The notes beneath the pieces were generated by a model that was not told where the DNA came from, ran no database searches, and saw only the letters and a list, made by a program, of their open reading frames with translations. Made by a program: the position numbers and the translations under genes. From NCBI RefSeq assembly GCF_003340565.1, contig NZ_QPLK01000005.1, forward strand, positions 1 to 64,000: a DNA stretch of 64,000 nucleotides, given 5' to 3'. The DNA is from Rhodovulum sp. 12E13 (GTDB lineage: Bacteria > Pseudomonadota > Alphaproteobacteria > Rhodobacterales > Rhodobacteraceae). Shown piece after piece: positions 27,527-36,569 of the stretch (position 1 is its first letter; each line of letters starts with the position of its first letter).

Positions 27527-27760
27527 CTAGCTTCCGACCGAGATGATGACCAGCACGACCATGATCACGAGGGTGAGCGCGACGAAGGCCACGAGCAGCC
27601 CCGGAAGCCCCCAGAGCGCCGTCATGCCGGCCAGCAGCACGACGAGCGCGAGGATACCCAGCCAGACCTCGCGTTCGCCCGGATCGCGCGCGAGGCCGCG
27701 CCAGCCGCGATCTCCGGTGTCCGGGCGGTCGTCGGGCGTCGTGTCGTTACGATTGACCAT
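27527..27760 (-). CDS. Small membrane protein
   Basis: The 77-residue protein has a polar, Asp/Arg-rich N-terminus (about 30 residues). Two close hydrophobic stretches follow, VWLGILALVVLLAGMTALW and LLVAFVALTLVIMVVLVII, so a hairpin through the inner membrane is likely. No family is recognised. It begins 8 bp after the HAD gene stop on the same strand and probably shares its transcript. It could be a small accessory or stress protein, but nothing in the sequence shows that. Confidence 0.65.
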   Translation of the reverse strand: MVNRNDTTPDDRPDTGDRGWRGLARDPGEREVWLGILALVVLLAGMTALWGLPGLLVAFVALTLVIMVVLVIISVGS

Positions 27761-27768
27761 GGTGCCTC

Positions 27769-28440
27769 CTATCCTCGCTCACGCACCGCCTTAGCCGAGG
27801 TCGCAGAGGCAAGGAATGCGGCAAGGTCGTCGGTGTGGTGGTGGATATGCGGCGCCTCGTGCGGCGCGGGCGCGACATGGACGGTGCGCATTCCGAGGCC
27901 ATGCGGCACGGCGAGGTTGCGCGGATCGTCCTCGAACATGGCGGCCCGGTCGGGTGACAGACCGTCCGCGGCGAAGACCGCGGCGTAGGCTTCGGCGCGC
28001 GGCTTGGGTTGAAAGCCCGCCTCCTCCACCCCGTAGAGCGCGTCGAAGAGGCGCGACAGGCCGAGCGCGTCGAGCACCCGCTCGGCATAACCCGCCGTGC
28101 CGTTGGTGTAGATGATGCGCCGCCCCGGCAGGCGCGCGATGGCCGATTCGAGCACGGGGTCGGGCGCGAGCGCGTCGAACGAGATGTCATGTACATCGGT
28201 CAGGTAGCCGGCCGGGTCGATCCCGTGCACCTCCATCAGGCCGGCGAGCGTGGTGCCGTGGCTCTGCCAGTAGGCGCGGCGCAGGCGGTCGGCCTCTGCC
28301 TCTGTCACGTCGAGGGTGGCGGCCACCCAGGCCGTCATCTTCCGCTCGATCTGGTCGAACAGGCGCGCCTCGGGCGGGTAGAGCGTGTTGTCGAGATCGA
28401 AGACCCATGTCTCGACATGGGCGAAATGCACGGCGACCAT
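27769..28440 (-). CDS. HAD-superfamily pyrimidine 5'-nucleotidase-like phosphatase
   Basis: The 223-residue cytoplasmic phosphatase has the HAD motifs in order: WVFDLDNTLYPP with nucleophile Asp15 and acid Asp17, the motif II Thr in IIYTNGTAGYAERVL, Lys in GFQPKPRAEAY, and the acidic pair in FEDDPRNLAVPHGLGM. The layout matches the pyrimidine 5'-nucleotidase (Sdt1-like) group. The start at 28440 gives MVAVHFAHVETW; a 12-codon longer start is less likely. The C-terminus has a His-rich HIHHH segment. Substrate is inferred from family only. Confidence 0.88.
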   Translation of the reverse strand: MVAVHFAHVETWVFDLDNTLYPPEARLFDQIERKMTAWVAATLDVTEAEADRLRRAYWQSHGTTLAGLMEVHGIDPAGYLTDVHDISFDALAPDPVLESAIARLPGRRIIYTNGTAGYAERVLDALGLSRLFDALYGVEEAGFQPKPRAEAYAAVFAADGLSPDRAAMFEDDPRNLAVPHGLGMRTVHVAPAPHEAPHIHHHTDDLAAFLASATSAKAVRERG

Positions 28441-28636
28441 GGCCGCGACGCTAGGGGCACGCAGGCGCCGGCGCAAGCGGCCGGCGCGTCAGGCACGGGG
28501 TCCGCCGCGTGCAAGCCGCCTGTCTCTCGAGAAGGGGCGCGGCCGAGCTCTGCCTCGCGCGGCACTCCCGCGGCGTCGGCCTTTCCCTTGCCGGGCTGTC
28601 GGGGTAGGTCGGCGCGCAGCGGAGGGAGGCCCGCCC

Positions 28637-29479
28637 ATGACCAAGCCCTGCATCATCTGCGTCGCGCTGACCGGTTCGGTCCCCCGCAAGGAGGACAATC
28701 CGGCCGTCCCCGTCACCGTGGCCGAACAGGTGGAGAGCGCGCACGAAGCGTTCGAGGCAGGCGCAGCCATCGCCCATTGCCATGTGCGCAACGACGACCA
28801 GACGCCCACCTCCGATCCCGAGCGCTTCGCCCGGCTCAAGGAGGGGCTCGAGAGGCACTGCCCCGGCATGATCGTGCAGTTCTCCACCGGCGGTCGCTCG
28901 GGCGCCGGGGCGGAGCGCGGGGGGATGCTGCGGCTGCGGCCCGACATGGCCTCGCTCGCCGTCGGCTCCAACAACTTTCCCACCCGCGTCTACGAGAACC
29001 CGCCCGAGCTGGTCGACTGGCTGGCCGCCGAGATGCGCAGGCACGACGTCAAGCCCGAGATCGAGGCGTTCGACCTCTCCCACATCTTCCAGGCGGCGAA
29101 GATGGCGGGCGACGGGCGGCTTGTCGCGCCGCTCTACGTGCAGTTCGTCATGGGGGTGAAGAACGCGATGCCGGCCGATCGGCCGTCATTCGACTTCTTC
29201 GTCGAGACGCTCGCGCGCATCGCGCCTGGGGCGGAGTGGTGTGCGGCGGGCATCGGGCGGCACCAGCTGGAGGTGAACGAATGGTGCATCGCCGCGGGCG
29301 GGCATTGCCGGACGGGGCTGGAAGACAACGTGCGCCTCGACAGAGACCGGCTCGCGCCGTCGAACGCCGCGCTGGTGCGGCGCGTGGTCGAACTCTGCGC
29401 GCGCCACGAGCGGCCGGTGGCCGGCCCGGCCGAGGCCCGCAGCCTCCTGGGGCTGCGCCCGGCGACCGTGGCGGCCTGA
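28637..29479 (+). CDS. DUF849 / BKACE family enzyme (beta-keto acid cleavage)
   Basis: The 280-residue TIM-barrel enzyme belongs to the family of 3-keto-5-aminohexanoate cleavage enzymes, which cleave beta-keto acids with acetyl-CoA. The zinc-binding HCHVR motif is at 47-51 (His47, His49), with PEIEAFDLSHIFQA and AAGIGRHQLEVNEWCIAAGGHCRTGLEDN-type C-terminal features present. GGAGGGAGG precedes the ATG at 28637. No pathway partners flank it (HAD phosphatase on one side, glycosyltransferase on the other), so the keto acid it acts on is unknown. The call rests on motif recognition. Confidence 0.88.
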   Translation: MTKPCIICVALTGSVPRKEDNPAVPVTVAEQVESAHEAFEAGAAIAHCHVRNDDQTPTSDPERFARLKEGLERHCPGMIVQFSTGGRSGAGAERGGMLRLRPDMASLAVGSNNFPTRVYENPPELVDWLAAEMRRHDVKPEIEAFDLSHIFQAAKMAGDGRLVAPLYVQFVMGVKNAMPADRPSFDFFVETLARIAPGAEWCAAGIGRHQLEVNEWCIAAGGHCRTGLEDNVRLDRDRLAPSNAALVRRVVELCARHERPVAGPAEARSLLGLRPATVAA

Positions 29480-29533
29480 GCGCGCGCCACCGGCCGGCAC
29501 ACCGCGCGGAGACGTCGGCGCGGGGGCACCGAA

Positions 29534-29555
29534 TTAACCTTACATTAACCTTAAC
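29534..29555 (+). promoter_or_regulatory. CtrA-type binding box, with an extra half-site
   Basis: TTAACCTTACATTAAC fits TTAA-N7-TTAAC exactly (29534-29549), and a further TTAAC half-site follows at 29551-29555. This is the consensus of CtrA, the cell-cycle and motility regulator of alphaproteobacteria. It lies about 130 bp upstream of the glycosyltransferase start in otherwise GC-rich DNA. Confidence 0.65.
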
Positions 29556-29679
29556 GCGTGATGAGGGGTCACGGGCGTGCCGCGGGGCGCATGCCCGCGG
29601 GGCGCGGTGCCGGGGGGCGTGCGCCGCGACGGCGCCACGCGGGGCAGCGCTCGCAGGCCACAGCCGCAGGAGGCCCCCG

Positions 29680-31926
29680 GTGAGTCTTGTCGTCGATCAT
29701 GATGCCGCCTCCGCCGCAGACGGCGGGAAGCCGCGCCGCCGCCGCCCCGGTGCGGCACGACACCTGAGGCTCCTGACCGAGGAAGACCTTGCTGCCCCCC
29801 AGCCCACCCTCGGCACGCCGCGCCTCCACCTCGGGCTGCCTGAGGACGACGCCGCAGCCAGCCCGATGGTGCTGCGCGCGCCCCCGCGCGAGGCCGCGGC
29901 CACACCCGCACACCCGCCGCGCACCGCGCCGGCGCCGGTCGCGCTTCCGCCTTCGCTGCCCGCCGCTGCGCCGGGCCGGCGGGGCCTGCCCCTGGGCGAG
30001 CGGCTGCTGCGCCGCGGCGCCCTGGCACCCGGTCACCTCGTGCGCGCCCTCGCCCTGCAGACACGCGAGGATTCGCGGCTTGGCGAGATCCTCGTGGCGC
30101 ACCGCTTCGCCTCGGAGGAGGCGGTGCGCGACGTGCTGGCCGAGCAATGGCGCGCCGAACCGCTCGACCTGGCGACCATCCACCCGGATCCGCGACTGGT
30201 CGACCGGGTCGGCGCCGAGCGGTGCCTCGCCCTCGGCGTCGTGCCGGTGCGGCGGGTGGGCAGCGTCACGCTTGTCGCCACCGCGCGGCCCGAGACGTTC
30301 CACTCCTGCCGGGCCGAGGTGGAGGCCGCTCTGGGGCCGGTGGTCGCCGCCCTCGTGGCCGAGCGCGCGGTCGGCGATACGATCCGGCGGCTGCGGGGCG
30401 GTGCGCTGGCGGAGGCGGCCGAGGCGCGCACGCCGGCCCGCCTCTCCTGCCGCGACTGGCAGGGGCGCAACACCGCCGTGCTCACCCTTGCGGCGCTCGC
30501 GGCCCTCGCCGCGGCAGCGGTCGCGGCCCCCATGACCACGCTCTGGGCGCTGACCGGCGTCGTGATGGCGACCCTGCTCGCCACCGCCGTGCTCAAGGGC
30601 TTCGCGCTGGGCCAACTCGTGCGCCGGGTGCGGGCCGAGCGACGGGCCGGCCTCGCGGAGAGCGGCGACACAGCCGATACCGCGCTCGTTGCCCCCTCGG
30701 CCGTGATCGAGCCGCGCCTGCCGCGCATCTCGATGCTCGTCGCGCTGTTCGAGGAGCAAGGCATCGCCGACGCGCTGATCCCCCGGCTCGAGCGTCTGCG
30801 CTACCCTCGCGAGCTGACCGACATCGTGTTGCTGGTCGAGGAGGGCGACCATGTCACCCGCGCCGCGCTGGAGGCCGTGCGCCTGCCCCGTCACATGCGC
30901 TGGGTGACGGTGCCGCCCGGAACGGTGATGACCAAGCCGCGCGCGCTGAACTACGGCCTCGGCTTCGCCCGCGGCGAGATCGTCGGGATATGGGACGCCG
31001 AGGACGCGCCCGACCCCGACCAGCTGCACGTCGTCGCCGCCGGCTTCGCCCGCGCCGCGCCGCATGTCGCCTGCCTGCAGGGCGCGCTCGACTTCTACAA
31101 CGCGCGCACCAACTGGCTGTCGCGTTGCTTCACGCTGGAATACGGAACGTGGTTCCGCGGCTTCCTTCCGGGGCTTCAGGGCCTCGACCTGCCGATCCCG
31201 CTCGGCGGCACCACCCTGTTCTTCCGCCGCGCCGCGCTCGAAGCGCTGGGGGGGTGGGACGCGCACAACGTGACCGAGGATGCCGACCTGGGCATACGGC
31301 TCTACCGCGCGGGCTTTCGCACCGAGATCGTGCAGACCACCACGCGCGAGGAGGCGACGTGCCGACTGATGCCCTGGGTGCGGCAACGCTCGCGCTGGCT
31401 GAAGGGCTATGCCATCACCTGGGCCGTGCACATGCGCCGGCCCGTGCGGCTGTGGGAGGAGATGGGGCCTCGGGGCTTCCTGGGCTTCAACGCGCTCTTC
31501 CTGGGCACGCTCGTGCAGTTCGTTCTGACGCCGGTGATGCTCAGCTTCTGGCTGCTCTCGCTCGGCGCGATCCACCCGCTCGCCGGGCAGGTGCCGCCGC
31601 TCCTGGGCTGGGCCTGCCTCGCCCTCTTCGCGGGCACAGAGGCGATCTCGCTCGCGCTCACGCTCATCGCCAATCGCGCGCGCGAGCGGCGCCGGCTGTG
31701 GTGGTGGATTCCGACGATGCAGGCCTATTTCCCGCTCGCCACGCTGGCCGCCTACAAGGGCCTGTGGGAGCTGATCTCCCGGCCGTTCTGGTGGGACAAG
31801 ACCGAGCACGGGCTGCACGGCGAGGAAGAGCCTGTGCCACGGCAGGGCGGGGAACCGCCCCCTCGCGCGCCCTTTCGAACCGGCACCGTCTCGGCGGCAG
31901 GAGTCGTGCCGGCGGCCGCCGAGTGA
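29680..31926 (+). CDS. GT2 glycosyltransferase with N-terminal MshEN (c-di-GMP-binding) domain
   Basis: This 748-residue membrane enzyme is predicted to make or export a polysaccharide. A Pro/Ala-rich N-terminus (1-100) is followed by two 24-residue MshEN motifs at 104-127 (beginning PLGERLLRRG) and 133-156 (beginning RLGEILVAHR), separated by five residues. That is the layout known to bind cyclic di-GMP. Hydrophobic helices near 270-305 precede a processive GT2 domain with WDAEDAPDPDQL (Asp439, Asp442), TEDADLG (Asp534) and the RQRSRW motif (568-573). Several more helices lie at 595-700. The GTG start follows GCAGGAGG with 6-nt spacing. The upstream CtrA box suggests cell-cycle-linked expression. 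Product and partners are unknown. Confidence 0.9.
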   Translation: MSLVVDHDAASAADGGKPRRRRPGAARHLRLLTEEDLAAPQPTLGTPRLHLGLPEDDAAASPMVLRAPPREAAATPAHPPRTAPAPVALPPSLPAAAPGRRGLPLGERLLRRGALAPGHLVRALALQTREDSRLGEILVAHRFASEEAVRDVLAEQWRAEPLDLATIHPDPRLVDRVGAERCLALGVVPVRRVGSVTLVATARPETFHSCRAEVEAALGPVVAALVAERAVGDTIRRLRGGALAEAAEARTPARLSCRDWQGRNTAVLTLAALAALAAAAVAAPMTTLWALTGVVMATLLATAVLKGFALGQLVRRVRAERRAGLAESGDTADTALVAPSAVIEPRLPRISMLVALFEEQGIADALIPRLERLRYPRELTDIVLLVEEGDHVTRAALEAVRLPRHMRWVTVPPGTVMTKPRALNYGLGFARGEIVGIWDAEDAPDPDQLHVVAAGFARAAPHVACLQGALDFYNARTNWLSRCFTLEYGTWFRGFLPGLQGLDLPIPLGGTTLFFRRAALEALGGWDAHNVTEDADLGIRLYRAGFRTEIVQTTTREEATCRLMPWVRQRSRWLKGYAITWAVHMRRPVRLWEEMGPRGFLGFNALFLGTLVQFVLTPVMLSFWLLSLGAIHPLAGQVPPLLGWACLALFAGTEAISLALTLIANRARERRRLWWWIPTMQAYFPLATLAAYKGLWELISRPFWWDKTEHGLHGEEEPVPRQGGEPPPRAPFRTGTVSAAGVVPAAAE

Positions 31927-31941
31927 GGCGGCCGGGGCGCC

Positions 31942-32667
31942 TCAGTAGCGAACGTCGCCCTCGCCGTCTGTCCTCAGCCGCTGAACGAAGGCGATCGAGA
32001 TGTGCGACTTGAGCGCCTCGTAGGCGCCTTGCTCGTCGCGCGCCTTGATCGCCGCGACGATCTTCTCGTGTTCTTCCAGCGCCTTTTCGCCCCGCCCGGT
32101 CGCGGCGAGCGAGGTCGTCGCCATCAGCGCCATCGAGCGATAGACGAGATCAAGCTGCTGCACGAGGTAGCGGTTGTGCGAGGCGAGGTGAATCTGGCGA
32201 TGAAATCGCCGGTTGGCCCGCGCCAGCGCCGAGGGGTCGCCCACCAGCGCCCGGTCGTCCTCGATCATCTGCTCGAGCACCTCGATCTCTTCGTCGGCGG
32301 CGTGACGCGCGGCGAGCCGCGCCGCCAGGCCCTCGAGCTCGGAGCGCACGACATAGAGCTCGGCGAGCTGGTTGTGGTCGAGCGAGGCGACGATCAGCGA
32401 GCGCCCGTCGCGCGCCAGCAGGCTCTGCGTCTCGAGCCGCTGCAGCGCCTCGCGGATCGGCGTGCGCGAAACGCCGAACCGCTCGGCCAGCTCGCTCTCG
32501 ACCAGGCGGTCGCCGGGGCGGTAGACCCCGATGTCGATCGCCTCGAGGATCATGTCGTAGGCGTCTTTCTGCGGGGTCTTCTCGACGGGCAAGGCCTCTG
32601 TCTCCGTGTCTGGGCGGCGCGCTACGCTAGCCGTGCCCGAGCGGGCAGCGCAAGACGCGACCGGCAT
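31942..32667 (-). CDS. GntR family transcriptional regulator (FCD type)
   Basis: The product has an N-terminal winged HTH (ESELAERFGVSRTPIREALQRLETQ) and a helical FCD ligand domain (ANRRFHRQIHLASHNRYLVQQ, EEHEKIVAAIKARDEQGAYE). It has 241 residues from the ATG at 32667. Conserved sequence starts only near VEKTPQKDAYD, so a TTG at 32592 is a credible alternative start. FCD regulators bind organic acids. It lies 25 bp downstream of carA on the same strand, though no functional link to carbamoyl phosphate is obvious, and is convergent with the glycosyltransferase gene. Confidence 0.88.
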   Translation of the reverse strand: MPVASCAARSGTASVARRPDTETEALPVEKTPQKDAYDMILEAIDIGVYRPGDRLVESELAERFGVSRTPIREALQRLETQSLLARDGRSLIVASLDHNQLAELYVVRSELEGLAARLAARHAADEEIEVLEQMIEDDRALVGDPSALARANRRFHRQIHLASHNRYLVQQLDLVYRSMALMATTSLAATGRGEKALEEHEKIVAAIKARDEQGAYEALKSHISIAFVQRLRTDGEGDVRY

Positions 32668-32692
32668 GGCGGGGCCGAACGTGGCCGGGGCG

Positions 32693-33844
32693 TCAGCCGC
32701 GCCGGCCGGCCATCGCGGTGGCGAAGCGATCGAAGAGATAGGCGCTGTCCTGCGGGCCGGGGCTGGCCTCGGGGTGGTACTGCACCGAGAAGACGGGCCG
32801 ATCCTCGAGCCGGATGCCGCAATTCGATCCGTCGAAGAGCGAAACGTGGGTCTCGCGCACGCCGGCGGGCAGCGTCTGGCTGTCGACGGTGAAGCCGTGG
32901 TTCATCGACGTGATCTCGACCTTGCCGGTCTCGATGTCCTTCACCGGGTGGTTGGCGCCATGGTGGCCGTGGTTCATCTTGATCGTCCGCGCGCCGAGGG
33001 CCAGCGCCAGCATCTGGTGACCGAGGCAGATGCCGAAGATCGGCAGCGCCGAGCGGTCCATCACCTCGCGGATCATCGGCACGGCATAGGCGCCCGTCGC
33101 CGCCGGGTCGCCGGGGCCGTTCGACAGGAACAGCCCGTCGGGCGCAAGCGCGAGCACCTCGTCGGCCGTGGCGGTGGCGGGCAGCACCGTCACCTCGCAG
33201 CCGGCGGAGGCAAGGCAGCGCAGGATGTTGCGCTTGGCGCCGTAGTCGATCGCCACCACCCGGTGCCCCGGCCCCTCGCGGCGCGTGTAGCCCTCGGGCC
33301 AGGCCCAGCGCATCTCGTCCCACCGGTAAGATTGCGCGCAGGTGACCGCCCTGGCCAGGTCGCGCCCCTCGAGCCCAGTGAAGCCGCGCGCCGCGGCGAC
33401 CAGCGCCTCGATGTCGAAGGCGCCCGACGGGTCATGCGCAAGCGCGACATGGGGAGCCCCCTGCTGGCGGATGGCGCGGGTCAGCCGGCGCGTGTCGATC
33501 CCGCCGATGCCGACGCGTCCGCGCCGCGCGAGCCAGTCCGACAGGGGCTCGGCCGCGCGCCAGTTCGACGGCTCGGTCGGATCCCACTTGACCACCATGC
33601 CCTCGGCCACCGGGTCGGCGGTCTCGTCGTCTTCGGGGTTCACGCCCACGTTGCCGACATGGGGGAAGGTGAAGGTGACGATCTGCCCGGCATAGGATGG
33701 ATCGGTCATGATCTCCTGGTAGCCGGTCATGGCGGTATTGAAGCACAACTCGGCCTGTCGCTCGCCCGTCGCACCGAAGCCGCGCCCGTAAAAGAGCGTG
33801 CCGTCGGCGAGGGCGAGGCAGGCGGTCGGGCGGGGCTGGGGCAT
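32693..33844 (-). CDS. carA: Carbamoyl-phosphate synthase small subunit
   Basis: This is the glutaminase subunit that feeds ammonia to CarB for arginine and pyrimidine synthesis. The 383-residue length is normal. The N-terminal domain shows GYQEIMTDPSYAGQIVTFTF and NVGVNPEDDE. The class I amidotransferase domain has the nucleophile in FGICLGHQMLALALGA and the His/Glu pair in VQYHPEASPGPQD. The ATG at 33844 (MPQPRPTACLALADG) has GGGAG upstream; a 69-codon in-frame extension is unsupported. carB is not in the window. It is divergent from the small membrane protein and YqeY genes. Confidence 0.97.
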   Translation of the reverse strand: MPQPRPTACLALADGTLFYGRGFGATGERQAELCFNTAMTGYQEIMTDPSYAGQIVTFTFPHVGNVGVNPEDDETADPVAEGMVVKWDPTEPSNWRAAEPLSDWLARRGRVGIGGIDTRRLTRAIRQQGAPHVALAHDPSGAFDIEALVAAARGFTGLEGRDLARAVTCAQSYRWDEMRWAWPEGYTRREGPGHRVVAIDYGAKRNILRCLASAGCEVTVLPATATADEVLALAPDGLFLSNGPGDPAATGAYAVPMIREVMDRSALPIFGICLGHQMLALALGARTIKMNHGHHGANHPVKDIETGKVEITSMNHGFTVDSQTLPAGVRETHVSLFDGSNCGIRLEDRPVFSVQYHPEASPGPQDSAYLFDRFATAMAGRRG

Positions 33845-34040
33845 GGCATGGTCTCCCTCGGGCCGGGCGCGGCCCCGCCCGCACCTAGAGACGGGCGCGA
33901 GAGGGGTCAAGACGGCCGCGCCCTGCGGCGCTTTGGCCCTGTCTTGCCTCTTGCGCAGGCGGGCCGGCTGGCGCCAGCCTTGGCACATGGAAGCGTGCCC
34001 GGCTCCGGGAAGAGCCCCCGGGGGAAGAGAGGCCGGCGCC

Positions 34041-34454
34041 ATGAAACGCATAAAGCCCGAGGAGTGGCCGTCGCTCGTGCTGCGCGGTCTGGCGGTCGTG
34101 CTGATCGTCGTGCACCTGATCGCGGGCGTGTTCGTCTACTCTCATTTCGTGTTCTTCCTCACCGCCGCGGTCCTCGCGCTCCTGCTGTCGAAGGAGATGT
34201 ACGAGGAGATGGCGATGCGGTTCTTCAAGCTGAAATCCGACACCTACGAGCGCGAGATGGAGGAGGCCCGCGCCCACCCGGCCGGCGCACGCGATGTCAC
34301 CCCGCCGATCGAGGCCGAGGACGTGCCGTGGATCGCGGGCTCTGTCGAGACCGCGGCCCGCGACACCCGCGACGAGGGCATGCCCGAAGGCGACGGCGCC
34401 GACGGCGCGCCGCCAAGCGACTCGTCGGGGCCTGGCGAGCGCGACCCGCGCTGA
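34041..34454 (+). CDS. Hypothetical membrane protein
   Basis: The 137-residue protein has two adjacent hydrophobic helices (LVLRGLAVVLIVVHLIAGVF and HFVFFLTAAVLALLLS, about residues 12-50), a charged linker, and an acidic, Pro-rich, probably disordered C-terminus. AAGAGAGGCCGGCGCC precedes the ATG. No family is recognised. It is the first gene on the plus strand after the carA divergence, 111 bp upstream of the YqeY gene, and may be cotranscribed with it. Confidence 0.7.
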   Translation: MKRIKPEEWPSLVLRGLAVVLIVVHLIAGVFVYSHFVFFLTAAVLALLLSKEMYEEMAMRFFKLKSDTYEREMEEARAHPAGARDVTPPIEAEDVPWIAGSVETAARDTRDEGMPEGDGADGAPPSDSSGPGERDPR

Positions 34455-34565
34455 CGGTGGTGCCCTCGCCGCGCCCGGCAGTTGCCAGCGCCGGGGTGCA
34501 TCGCTACCTGTGCCGGCCACGGAAGGGGCGGGCAGGAGCGCCCGACATCCCCGGAGGACGACGCC

Positions 34566-35030
34566 ATGACGGACATGAAGTCGCGGGTGACGACCGCGCT
34601 GAAGGAGGCGATGCGGGCACGCGAGCCCGTCCGCCTCTCGACGCTCCGCCTGATCAACGCCGCGATCAAGGACCGCGACATCGCCCGGCGCGGCGAGGGC
34701 GATCAGGGCGGGATCGGCGATGACGAGGTGCTGCAGATCCTCGCCCGGATGGTCAAGCAGCGGCAGGAGAGCGCCAGCGCCTACGAAGAGGGCGGCCGGC
34801 TCGAGCTGGCCGAGCAGGAGCGCGCCGAGATCGCCGTGATCGAGGAGTTCCTGCCACGCCAGCTCGACGAGGGCGAGGTCGAGGCGGCCATCGACGCGGC
34901 GATCGCCGAGACGGGCGCCGCGGGGCTGCGCGACATGGGCAAGGTGATGGCCGCGCTCAAGGCCCGCCACACGGGCCAGATGGATTTCGGCGCGGTGGGG
35001 CCGCGGGTGAAGGCGCGGCTGGCTGGCTGA
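34566..35030 (+). CDS. GatB/YqeY domain-containing protein
   Basis: The 154-residue soluble protein matches the YqeY family, related to the tail domain of amidotransferase GatB. It starts MTDMKSRVTTALKEAMRARE with LSTLRLINAAIKDRDIARRG and has the central ILARMVKQRQESASAYEEGG and LAEQERAEIAVIEEFLPRQL. The role is poorly defined; tRNA interaction is suggested by the fold. The gene is divergent from carA, an arrangement I recall as common in alphaproteobacteria, which supports the call. Confidence 0.93.
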   Translation: MTDMKSRVTTALKEAMRAREPVRLSTLRLINAAIKDRDIARRGEGDQGGIGDDEVLQILARMVKQRQESASAYEEGGRLELAEQERAEIAVIEEFLPRQLDEGEVEAAIDAAIAETGAAGLRDMGKVMAALKARHTGQMDFGAVGPRVKARLAG

Positions 35031-35033
35031 GCC

Positions 35034-35936
35034 TCAGTCGAAAGCGAAGGCGGCGCGGGCGCGGGCGGTCTCGTCGGCCGCGAGGGGAAAGCGGCGCACG
35101 AACCGCGTCTTGAAGCCGGTTCGCCCGCGCCGCGCGCCGAAGTTCTCGCCGTGGTTGACGATGTAGAGCGCCGAGGGCCGGGCGAGCGGCGTCAGCGGCC
35201 GGCCCGCGAGGCGCGCGAGATACGGGAACATCCGGTGCTCGTGGGCGGTCATGGCGCCGATCAGCGCAGCGTCGTCTTGCCCGCCCCGCAGGTCGAAGCC
35301 GAAGGCGGCGCAGGAGCCGCAGAGCTTCCAGAACGCCTTCTGACCCGGATCGCTCAGGCTCTGCGGGCGTGCCTCGGCCCACAGCCCCTCGGCCGCGTCG
35401 AGCACGTAGCCCCGGGTGACGAGGTAGCCGCCGGGCGCACGGCCCTGCGCCATCTCCTGCACGACATGCGGAGCGAGCAGGTCGTCGGCGTCGAAGGGCA
35501 TCGCGTAGCCCCGCGTCACGCCGGATTCGGGCAAGGCGCGGGCGAGAGCGGCGAGCTTGGCCCACTTGTCGTTCCCCTCCACCGGCTCGGCGAAAGGCAT
35601 AAAGCGCACGCGCCCGTCGCCCGGCAGCCCCTCGGGCGCGTCCTGCCCGCAGATCAGCGCGCGCCAGCGGGGCGAGGTCTGGCGGCGAAAGCTCTCGATC
35701 GTGCGGGCGAGACGGGCCGAGACCGCGCCCCAGTCGGATACATGGTGGCGCCCGACGAGCGGGAGAAGGAATACCACGTCGGGCGATTCGGGCGGGGCGA
35801 GGCGCCGGGCGCGGGCGGCGAGAGCGGCGACCTCGGAGGGCTGGGGGCCGAGGCGCATCGCCAGCGACGGCGACAGCGCGGCCGCGACCCGCAACGCCGC
35901 GCGCTTGCTCTTGGGGGTGGCAGGGGCCTGCGCCAT
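35034..35936 (-). CDS. Putative rhamnosyltransferase-like glycosyltransferase
   Basis: The 300-residue cytoplasmic protein resembles the putative rhamnosyl transferase family (PF11316-like). It has VVFLLPLVGRHHVSDWGAVS at the start of the catalytic region, SFRRQTSPRWRALICG, and an acidic metal-binding segment YAMPFDADDLLAPHVVQEMA. Sugar donor and acceptor are unknown. Its stop lies 3 bp after the convergent YqeY stop. Downstream of it, in transcription order, nothing shares its strand, so it is probably expressed alone. Confidence 0.75.
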   Translation of the reverse strand: MAQAPATPKSKRAALRVAAALSPSLAMRLGPQPSEVAALAARARRLAPPESPDVVFLLPLVGRHHVSDWGAVSARLARTIESFRRQTSPRWRALICGQDAPEGLPGDGRVRFMPFAEPVEGNDKWAKLAALARALPESGVTRGYAMPFDADDLLAPHVVQEMAQGRAPGGYLVTRGYVLDAAEGLWAEARPQSLSDPGQKAFWKLCGSCAAFGFDLRGGQDDAALIGAMTAHEHRMFPYLARLAGRPLTPLARPSALYIVNHGENFGARRGRTGFKTRFVRRFPLAADETARARAAFAFD

Positions 35937-35983
35937 GCTGAATCGCTAGGCCAGGGGCGCGGCGCCGGCAAGCGAAAGCGGGA

Positions 35984-36562
35984 TCAGGGCCGCGTGGCCG
36001 GCCCGCCCACCCCGGCGCCGAGGCCGGTGCCCGAAAGCCGGCGGGTCAGGTCGTCGAAGAGCGCTGCACGTTCGTCGGCCGAGAGGAACGCGCCGATCTC
36101 CACCTCGCGGTCGCCGCCCTTGAGGGTGACGTAGTTCGGCACCGGCCCCGCCTCCTCGTGGAGCGCCACGCGCACCCAGTGCGGGTTGGCCTCCCACCGC
36201 CGTTCGGCGCGGCGCGGCTCGCGGCGCACCAGCGCCACACGGTCGTCCCACAAGGTCAGCTCCTCAGTGAGCAGGAGCGACCGGTCGTTCATGCGGATCA
36301 GCCACATCGTCAGGCCCAGCGTGCCCATGGCGAAGGGCAGGATCGCCCACATCACCGGCGAGCCCAGCACCGACAGCATCGGCACGCAGATCAGCGCGAA
36401 GGTCGCGCCGACGAAGAGCGCATAGCCCCGGTTCGTCATCGAGCGGTGCGGCCAGAGGCGCAGGCGTGCCCGCGGGCCCGCCCCGGCAGGCCCGCCCCCA
36501 GCAGGAGCGGCCCCGGAAGGATCCGGGGCCGCATCGCCGATCTCGTCCCATGCATAGGGCAT
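35984..36562 (-). CDS. DUF2244 domain-containing membrane protein
   Basis: The 192-residue protein has a Pro/Gly/Ala-rich N-terminus and two hydrophobic helices (ALFVGATFALICVPMLSVLG and VMWAILPFAMGTLGLTMWLI, about residues 48-88). A soluble C-terminal domain with SLLLTEELTLWDDRVALVRR, WEANPHWVRVALHEEAGPVP and NYVTLKGGDREVEIGAFLS follows. This layout is the DUF2244 family. It begins 7 bp after the ctaD stop on the same strand, so it is very likely cotranscribed with ctaD and may help cytochrome oxidase; that role is inferred from position only. Confidence 0.88.
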   Translation of the reverse strand: MPYAWDEIGDAAPDPSGAAPAGGGPAGAGPRARLRLWPHRSMTNRGYALFVGATFALICVPMLSVLGSPVMWAILPFAMGTLGLTMWLIRMNDRSLLLTEELTLWDDRVALVRREPRRAERRWEANPHWVRVALHEEAGPVPNYVTLKGGDREVEIGAFLSADERAALFDDLTRRLSGTGLGAGVGGPATRP

Positions 36563-36569
36563 GACGGCC

